DNA of 64,000 bases from Rhodopirellula bahusiensis (GTDB taxonomy: Bacteria > Planctomycetota > Planctomycetia > Pirellulales > Pirellulaceae), in the NCBI RefSeq assembly GCF_002727185.1, contig NZ_NIZW01000013.1, positions 1 through 64,000 of the forward strand, written 5' to 3'. A program made the translations under genes and the position numbers. Position 1 is the stretch's first letter, and every line of letters starts with the position of its first letter. The notes beneath the pieces are model-generated. The model ran no database searches and was not told where the DNA came from. It saw only the letters and a list, made by a program, of their open reading frames with translations. Positions 58,672 through 64,000 of this stretch are shown in pieces.

Positions 58672-60807
58672 TCAACCGAGAGCTTTTTTCGACACCGCGA
58701 TTCGTTTTCGATCGAGGTCGATTTCGAGCACTTTGACTTTGACCACGTCGCCGACCGAAACCACTTCGGATGGGTCGCTGACGAATTGGTTGGCCAGTTG
58801 CGACACGTGAATCAAACCGTCTTGGTGGACACCGAGATCAATGAACGCGCCAAAGTGGGTGACGTTGGTGATCACGCCTTCCAGCACCATGCCCTCGCGA
58901 AGGTCTTCCATCGATTGGACTGAGTCGTCGAACTGCGCGACCTTGAATTCGCTTCGCGGATCGCGACCGGGTTTGCCAAGTTCCGCGATGATGTCGCGGA
59001 TCGTTGGGATTCCGAATCGGTCGTCGACAAAGGAATCGGGTTGCAGCTTTTGGCTGAGTGTTGAGTTGCCGACCAGAGTCTTCACGTCAGCATGCAGTTG
59101 CTTGGCCATCCGGCTAACCAGCGTGTAGCTTTCGGGGTGAACCGCGGAGTTGTCCAGCGGCTCGTCTCCGCCGCGGATGCGTAAGAAACCCGCGGCTTGT
59201 TCGAACGCCTTCTTGCCAAGCTTCGGAACTTTGGTCAGTTCTTTTCGGCTGCCAAATCGCCCGTTGGTGTCGCGATATTGGACGATGTTCTCGGCCAATT
59301 TAGGACCGATGCCGGCCACTCGAGAAAGCAACGGAACGCTGGCCATGTTCAGGTCCACGCCAACGTGGTTGACACAGCTTTCCACGGTTCGGTCCAAGCA
59401 CTTGCGAAGCTGGGTCTGGTTCACGTCGTGCTGATACTGTCCGACTCCGATCGACTTTGGATCCGTCTTCACCAGTTCGGCAAGTGGGTCCTGCAGTCGC
59501 CTCGCGATGCTGATGGCGCCACGAACGGTAACGTCCAAGTCAGGGAATTCCTTGCCCGCCAGTTCGCTGGCCGAATAAATCGATGCGCCGGACTCGCTGA
59601 CCATGACCTTGGTCACATCCAGCTTGTTTTCCCGAATCAATTCTCCTACGAAAGTGTCGGTTTCTCGCGAGGCGGTGCCGTTGCCGATCGCGATGAGTTC
59701 GACATTGTGCTTCTGAATCAGCGACAGCAGTTGTTTCGATGCGCCGGCGGTGTCGGACTTGGGCGGCGTCGGATAGATCGTCGTGTTGGCCAGGAATTTT
59801 CCCGTTCCATCGACCACCGCGACTTTGCAACCGGTGCGAAACCCGGGATCGATTCCAATCGTCACGCGGGGACCCGCGGGAGCTGACATCAGCAACTCGT
59901 GCAGGTTCTTGCCGAACACGTCGATGGCTTCCTCGTCCGCTTTTTCCTTTAGCATTTGCAGCACCGTCGACTGCGTAGCGGGTTGAAGCAAACGTTGGAA
60001 GCAATCTTCGGCCGCGGACTCGAGTTCTCGCGCGAATTCGAACGAGCGGTTGCGAATGAACGTGGACTGCACGTGCGATATCGCTCGGTCCTCTTCCATT
60101 TTCAGACCGACTCGCAGGATGCCTTCCGCTTCGCCACGCAGCATCGCCAACAAGCGGTGACCGGGAATGCGAGACGCCGATTCCGCACGGTCCAGGTAGG
60201 CTTCGTACTTGTCGGCTTCGTCCTTTTTGCCGCGTTTGACGGCGGAGGTGATTTGACCGAACTTGGTTCCCTTTTCAACCATCCACTCGCGAACCGAAGC
60301 GTCTTCGCTCCATTTTTCCGCGATGATGTCGAGGGCGCCGGCCAGAGCCGCGTCCGAATCCGCGACGTCCAATTCCTGGTTGACGAAGCCCTCCAGCGTC
60401 TGCTTTTTCGACTGAGGCAGTTTGGTTTGTTTCAGCAGCAGATCAGCGAGCGGTTGCAGTCCTTTTTCCCGAGCGATGGTGGCTCGTGTGCGGCGTTTGG
60501 GTTTGTAAGGCAGGTACAAAGCCTCGAGAGTTCGCAGGTCCGTGCAAGCTTCGATTTGCTTGCGAAGATCCGCGGTCAAAGCACCTTGTTCTTCGATGGT
60601 TTTTAGCACGGTGGCTTTGCGAGCCAGCAGCGCGTTGTGCTTTTCAAGTGCGTCTTCGATCGCACGCAGAGCGATTTCGTCCAAGCCGCCGGTGACCTCT
60701 TTGCGATACCGAGCGATGAAAGGAATCGTGTTGCCGCCTTCGAGTAACTCGATGACCGCAGCGACTTGTTTCTCAGGAAGATTCAGTTCACGAGCGATGG
60801 ATTGCAT
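58672..60807 (-). CDS. tex: Tex-family S1 RNA-binding protein
   Basis: 711 residues from ATG 60807 (MQSIARELNLPEKQVAAVIE). The order is typical of Tex: N-terminal helical region (LLEGGNTIPFIARYRKE), YqgF/RuvX-like domain (TIGIDPGFRTGCKVAVVDGTGKFL), helix-hairpin-helix modules (LLSRVAGIGPKLAENIV, LTKVPKLGKKAFEQAAGFLRI) and a C-terminal S1 domain (GMVLEGVITNVTHFGAFIDLGVHQDGLIHVSQLA). Tex binds nucleic acid and is linked to transcription and stress tolerance. The open frame to 60924 is not needed. Single gene. Confidence 0.93.
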   Translation of the reverse strand: MQSIARELNLPEKQVAAVIELLEGGNTIPFIARYRKEVTGGLDEIALRAIEDALEKHNALLARKATVLKTIEEQGALTADLRKQIEACTDLRTLEALYLPYKPKRRTRATIAREKGLQPLADLLLKQTKLPQSKKQTLEGFVNQELDVADSDAALAGALDIIAEKWSEDASVREWMVEKGTKFGQITSAVKRGKKDEADKYEAYLDRAESASRIPGHRLLAMLRGEAEGILRVGLKMEEDRAISHVQSTFIRNRSFEFARELESAAEDCFQRLLQPATQSTVLQMLKEKADEEAIDVFGKNLHELLMSAPAGPRVTIGIDPGFRTGCKVAVVDGTGKFLANTTIYPTPPKSDTAGASKQLLSLIQKHNVELIAIGNGTASRETDTFVGELIRENKLDVTKVMVSESGASIYSASELAGKEFPDLDVTVRGAISIARRLQDPLAELVKTDPKSIGVGQYQHDVNQTQLRKCLDRTVESCVNHVGVDLNMASVPLLSRVAGIGPKLAENIVQYRDTNGRFGSRKELTKVPKLGKKAFEQAAGFLRIRGGDEPLDNSAVHPESYTLVSRMAKQLHADVKTLVGNSTLSQKLQPDSFVDDRFGIPTIRDIIAELGKPGRDPRSEFKVAQFDDSVQSMEDLREGMVLEGVITNVTHFGAFIDLGVHQDGLIHVSQLANQFVSDPSEVVSVGDVVKVKVLEIDLDRKRIAVSKKALG

Positions 60808-60895
60808 GGGACGGATCGTCAGTGCTGCGTAAGGGGCGAATACGTTATTGGACCGGGATATGGTTCCGGTCAAAGAGATCGATCGGCAGTGATAC

Positions 60896-61435
60896 TCAAG
60901 CGTGCCGGCGTTGTGCCATCTCAAAATGGTGTTTCACGGCGCGGCCGCTGATGGTCGTCTTGTCTAGCAATTCTTTCGTGATCGCTCGGATGGCGTCGAG
61001 GTTGGCTTCGTCGTTGAGTAGGTGTTCCGTTTTCGAAAGCATGCGTTTGAGCAAGGTTTCATGCTGTCGCTGGGATGCGGCTCGTGTGCAAAGCCGAGCG
61101 GAAACCTCCCGAAGATCTTGCGATGCACCGGCGGGGCAGTAGACGCCAGTGAAGCGAGACTCGGAAACCATCCCGGCCAGCAACACCAGCACATCGTCCT
61201 CAAGCTGATCCTTGCTGCCTTTGGATCGTCCTTTTTTGATCTCGCACGTGCCCAGCCGCGAGCCACCAAATTGCAATTTTCCCGGAGCGATGGTGACCTT
61301 TTGGATGCTGCGTCCCACCGCCAACGCCATCACCGCGTGGCCGGCCTCGTGATAGGCCGTCGCAATGGTCTCCTTGGTCGCATCCGGAATTGGGTCGGGC
61401 CCCTCGGATTCGGTGTTGGCTTCGCTCGGTTTCAT
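60896..61435 (-). CDS. standalone M41 (FtsH-type) peptidase domain
   Basis: 179 residues from ATG 61435 (MKPSEANTESEGPDP); a start at 61519 would add a hydrophobic stretch that could act as a signal or anchor. The domain is the FtsH peptidase without AAA+ module: TAYHEAGHAVMALAVGRSIQKVTI with HExxH, EDDVLVLLAGMVSE, and PAGASQDLREVSARL whose Asp is the third zinc ligand in FtsH. A C-terminal MLSKTEHLL...LDAIRAITKELL matches FtsH helices. Without ATPase it may act on unfolded substrates or need a partner. It lies 89 bp upstream of tex, in the same direction. Confidence 0.85.
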   Translation of the reverse strand: MKPSEANTESEGPDPIPDATKETIATAYHEAGHAVMALAVGRSIQKVTIAPGKLQFGGSRLGTCEIKKGRSKGSKDQLEDDVLVLLAGMVSESRFTGVYCPAGASQDLREVSARLCTRAASQRQHETLLKRMLSKTEHLLNDEANLDAIRAITKELLDKTTISGRAVKHHFEMAQRRHA

Positions 61436-61625
61436 CGCGGCAGTATAGGTCAGAACTGCAAACGCGGCGATTGTGGTCACGCAGAGTCGAAACGACCGCT
61501 CCACTCGCATCCCGAGCACCTGTTAAAATGTGCGACACAGGGAATTTGGCACGGGTATCTCCTCGAGCCGGTTCGCTTGCGTCTGTTTGGTCGCTCCTGT
61601 CCCCATCCCCACTCAGAAAATTGCC

Positions 61626-62984
61626 ATGGAACGCCGTTCTTTTCTTGCGGCCAGCGCCGCTGCTGCCACTGTTGTCGCCACCCAATCCCAATCGGCTCGA
61701 GCCGACGAAAGTCGCCGACCTCGACGCGTCGCCTTGATTGGATGTGGCTGGTACGGCAAGTGTGACTTGTTGCAGCTCATCAACATCGAGCCCGTTGAAG
61801 TGGTCTCGCTTTGCGACGTCGATCAAAAGCTGTTGGATGAGTGCGCCGACCTGATCGCCACTCGGCAAAAGTCCGGCAATCGTCCCGAAACGTTCTCTTC
61901 CTACGAAGAGCTACTTGCCAAGAAAAACTTCGACATCGTCTTGGTCGACACGCCCGATCACTGGCACGCTTTGCCGATGATCGCTGCGGTCGAAGCCGGT
62001 GCGGACGTCTATGTTCAGAAACCGACCGGTGTCGACACGCTCGAAAGCAAAGCGATGTTGGATGCGGCACGCCGGACCGGACGCGTCGTGCAAGTCGGCA
62101 CACAGCGTCGCAGTACCCCGCACTTGATCGACGCAAAGAAGAACGTCGTCGACGCTGGGTTGCTCGGCAACGTCGCGTTCGCGGAAGTCTGCTGCTACTA
62201 TCACATGCGAGCGAACAAGAATCCACCGGCCATCGATCCACCACCGCACTTCGATTACGAAGCCTGGACCGGACCGGCGCCCATGCGTCCCTACACCGAA
62301 TTGACTCATCCGCGAAAGTGGCGAGCTTTCATGGAGTACGGAAATGGTATCGTCGGCGACATGTGTGTTCACATGCTCGACTTGGTTCGTTGGCAGTTGG
62401 ACCTTGGCTGGCCCAAGCGAATCAGCAGTGTCGGCGGCATCATGGTGCAAAAGGATTCGCTCGCGAATATCACTGACACGCAAACCGCTACGTTTGATTT
62501 CGACGGTCTGGATGTGGTTTGGACGCACCGGAGTTGGGGCAGTGCACCTGATCCAGAGTATCCGTGGGCTGCGAAAATCTACGGCGACAAGGGCACACTG
62601 AAGCTGAGTGTGAACAAATTCGAATTTGAACCACGCGGCGGTGGGAAAAAGCTTTCCGGTGAAGCAGTGATTGAAACAGACAAGTACCCAACGGACGTCA
62701 CGGACAAAGAGAAGTGGGCGTTGGAGTTGCACGTTGCCTCCGCGATCCGTGGTCACATGCGTGATTTCCTCGATGCGATCGACAATCGATCCAAACCAGT
62801 TGCCAGCATCGAGCAAGGCCACATCAGCAGTGCGTCCTGCTTCATGGCGAACGTGGCGATGGACCTTGGCCGAACGCTTGAGTTTGATCCGGAAACGCAC
62901 ACGATCGTGGATGACGAAGAAGCCACGCAAGCGATTAAACGAAGCTACCGTGCTCCGTACCAGCACCCCGCTGACAAAGCCTGA
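61626..62984 (+). CDS. exported Gfo/Idh/MocA oxidoreductase with Tat-like signal
   Basis: 452 residues from ATG 61626 (MERRSFLAASAAAATVVA): the RRSFLAASAAAA stretch is a twin-arginine-type signal, so the folded, cofactor-loaded enzyme is probably exported. RRVALIGCGWYGKCDLLQ is the NAD(P) loop, NFDIVLVDTPDHWHALPMI and ADVYVQKPTGVDTLESK hold the family Lys, and MEYGNGIVGDMCVHMLDLV lies in the second domain. Many secreted paralogues occur in planctomycetes; the sugar substrate is unknown. It is divergent from the M41 gene, with 190 bp between starts. Confidence 0.9.
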   Translation: MERRSFLAASAAAATVVATQSQSARADESRRPRRVALIGCGWYGKCDLLQLINIEPVEVVSLCDVDQKLLDECADLIATRQKSGNRPETFSSYEELLAKKNFDIVLVDTPDHWHALPMIAAVEAGADVYVQKPTGVDTLESKAMLDAARRTGRVVQVGTQRRSTPHLIDAKKNVVDAGLLGNVAFAEVCCYYHMRANKNPPAIDPPPHFDYEAWTGPAPMRPYTELTHPRKWRAFMEYGNGIVGDMCVHMLDLVRWQLDLGWPKRISSVGGIMVQKDSLANITDTQTATFDFDGLDVVWTHRSWGSAPDPEYPWAAKIYGDKGTLKLSVNKFEFEPRGGGKKLSGEAVIETDKYPTDVTDKEKWALELHVASAIRGHMRDFLDAIDNRSKPVASIEQGHISSASCFMANVAMDLGRTLEFDPETHTIVDDEEATQAIKRSYRAPYQHPADKA

Positions 62985-63012
62985 TCGGCGACAGCCATCC
63001 AATAATTGTCGC

Positions 63013-63104
63013 CCATCGACTTCGCTCGATGGATCAGGATAAACAACCTGTAGCTCGGTGGTCCCCACCGAGACGAAGCTCAATTCACGGTGGAGACCAC
63101 CGTG
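63013..63104. terminator. three hairpins between convergent genes
   Basis: CCATCGA / TCGATGG (63013-63032), CTCGGTGG / CCACCGAG (63054-63072) and CACGGTGG / CCACCGTG (63086-63104) are perfect stems with 6-, 3- and 3-nt loops, filling the 120-bp gap between the oxidoreductase and the VOC gene. The second and third arms share GGTGG. They could end transcription in both directions. Confidence 0.55.
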
Positions 63105-63464
63105 CTAGAGTTCCGACCACACGGCGAATTCGTTGCCCGACGGTTCGGTGAATTGGAAGCGTCGACCACCTGGGAACGTAAATATCTCCTTGATGACGTT
63201 TCCGCCTGACGATTGGACCTTGGCCATCGTCGCTTCCAGGTCGTCGCTGTAGAAAACAACCAACGCGGATCCGTTGGAGGTCAGCGAGGAATGATCGGAC
63301 TGGTAGAACCCACCATCCAGACCCGTAGATTTGTCGAAGGCGGTGTACTCGGGGCCGTAGTCGGTGAACGTCCAACCAAAGCACGTTTCGAAAAACGCTT
63401 TGGTTTTAGCCATGTTCTTGGCGGGGATCTCGATGTAGTTGATCAGTTCGTGCTGGTTGGACAT
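63105..63464 (-). CDS. VOC-family (glyoxalase-like) protein
   Basis: 119 residues: INYIEIPAKNMAKTKAFFETCFGWTF is the first beta-alpha unit, and ALVVFYSDDLEATMAKVQSSGGNVIKEIF with FPGGRRFQFTEPSGNEFAVWS the second. This is the bleomycin-resistance/glyoxalase fold with a C-terminal Glu-Pro-x-Gly-Asn ending typical of small VOC proteins. Metal ligands are not complete enough to name an enzyme. Single gene. Confidence 0.88.
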   Translation of the reverse strand: MSNQHELINYIEIPAKNMAKTKAFFETCFGWTFTDYGPEYTAFDKSTGLDGGFYQSDHSSLTSNGSALVVFYSDDLEATMAKVQSSGGNVIKEIFTFPGGRRFQFTEPSGNEFAVWSEL

Positions 63465-63538
63465 TCAAGATCCTGGATCGCGGAGGAGAGATGGAACCAC
63501 GAATTTAACATGTTGCGGATTCACCAGGCACGAAGGGC

Positions 63539-64000
63539 TCATTTGACTTGCATTAGATAGGCAATTAAGTCAGCCATGGCTTGCGGTGTGAACTGCTCTT
63601 CAAAGCCTTCCGGCATGATCGACATGCCAGTGCTTTGCAATCTTTCCATGTCAACTCGCAGCAATTCGTCCTTGGCGGACTCGGCTCGCTGAAGCGTGAT
63701 CGAAGTCGCGGACTCGTCCGTGATCATGCCCGTCAGCGTTCGCCCGTCGACGTCCAACGCGATGTAGTTCAAGTACTGCGGATTCACTTCGCGGTTGGGA
63801 TCCAAAACGTTCGCCAGGATAAAGTCGGCTCCGCGAGTTTTTACGGTCGCTAGATTTGGGCCGATCTCATGCCCGCGGTTCTCGAGGCGATGGCAGTTCG
63901 CACAGTGCGTGGTGAACAGTTGGCTGCCTCGGGCGGCGTCACCTTGAGTCTGCAACGAACTTTGAAATGCCTGGACGATCTCTTCGCGATTTTTGGAACC
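63539..64000 (-). CDS. C-terminal part of a PVC-type c-type cytochrome (cut by window edge)
   Basis: The minus-strand frame is open to the right edge (reading GSKNREEIVQAFQSSLQTQ from 64000), so the start lies outside. The visible 153 residues hold the haem motif CANCH (GSQLFTTHCANCHRLENRG), IGPNLATVKTRGADFILANVLDPNREVNP and GRTLTGMITDESATSITL, ending MADLIAYLMQVK. This is the C-terminal haem domain of the large secreted planctomycete proteins (often with a propeller or HEAT-repeat part before it). It probably transfers electrons outside the cytoplasm. Confidence 0.88.
   Translation of the reverse strand, partial: GSKNREEIVQAFQSSLQTQGDAARGSQLFTTHCANCHRLENRGHEIGPNLATVKTRGADFILANVLDPNREVNPQYLNYIALDVDGRTLTGMITDESATSITLQRAESAKDELLRVDMERLQSTGMSIMPEGFEEQFTPQAMADLIAYLMQVK

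Noticed and set aside
1-64000. tRNA, rRNA or riboswitch genes
   Set aside because: I looked for T-loop-like GGTTCGA motifs with matching arms and for conserved riboswitch cores and found none I could support.

Overview
The window reads as chromosomal DNA from a marine planctomycete close to Rhodopirellula. The basis is content, not a search: a DUF1592 cytochrome with a DUF1552 partner, a DUF1559 prepilin-like protein, an arylsulfatase, twin-arginine Gfo/Idh/MocA oxidoreductases, a PVC-type c-type cytochrome, a standalone Ser/Thr kinase and PP2C phosphatase, frequent GTG/TTG starts with weak ribosome sites, and short dispersed palindromes between genes.

Layout. 1-4000: small membrane, secreted and lipoproteins on the minus strand, plus a DinB-like protein. 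4092-7845: a minus-strand operon of an SPFH-GYF_2 protein, an S-adenosylmethionine decarboxylase, a two-copy DUF4178 membrane protein, a 55-residue membrane peptide and a DUF350 protein, with two ATGA overlaps. 8513-12717: secreted DUF1592/DUF1552 pair. 12920-16673: lactonase-like protein, SLC13 transporter, RbsD/FucU mutarotase and TIM-barrel isomerase. 16872-24817: FKBP lipoprotein, EEP-family hydrolase, PP2C phosphatase, a degenerate histidine-kinase-like protein coupled to a receiver-PAS-GGDEF-EAL protein. 24824-28194: ABC-2 exporter and argJ.

28242-36250 is the striking region: a chromosomal integron. A tyrosine recombinase without its N-terminal domain (28881-29873) points the same way as the cassettes. 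It is followed by a first recombination point (GTTGGGC, 30132-30138) and nine cassettes separated by eight clear attC sites of 137-138 bp, with a ninth decayed. Cassettes carry a macro-domain protein, an acyl-carrier-protein-like lipoprotein without the phosphopantetheine serine, a DUF4304-like protein, a reversed ParD/ParE pair whose toxin has an amber stop, a membrane protein and several unknowns. Seven attC sites contain a -35-like hexamer, exactly 17 bp, and a -10-like hexamer; the eighth keeps only the -10. The terminal inverted repeats of cassettes 1-4 are perfect, cassettes 5-8 have one mismatch each, and cassette 9 is ruined, suggesting increasing age with distance from the integrase.

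36446-64000 is mainly single-copy chromosome: GNAT acetyltransferase, oxidoreductase with RluA pseudouridine synthase, DUF4832-like protein, Ser/Thr kinase coupled to a lone gyrase-type Toprim protein, alpha/beta hydrolase, HU-like protein, YkgJ-type cysteine-cluster protein, a fused MlaF-MlaE transporter, bioA, a tyrosine-phosphatase/c-type-cytochrome fusion, DUF1559 protein, radical SAM protein, M48 peptidase, sulfatase with ketopantoate reductase, Tex, a lone M41 peptidase, an oxidoreductase, a VOC protein, and a cytochrome running off the right edge. All functional names rest on motif and family recognition by eye.
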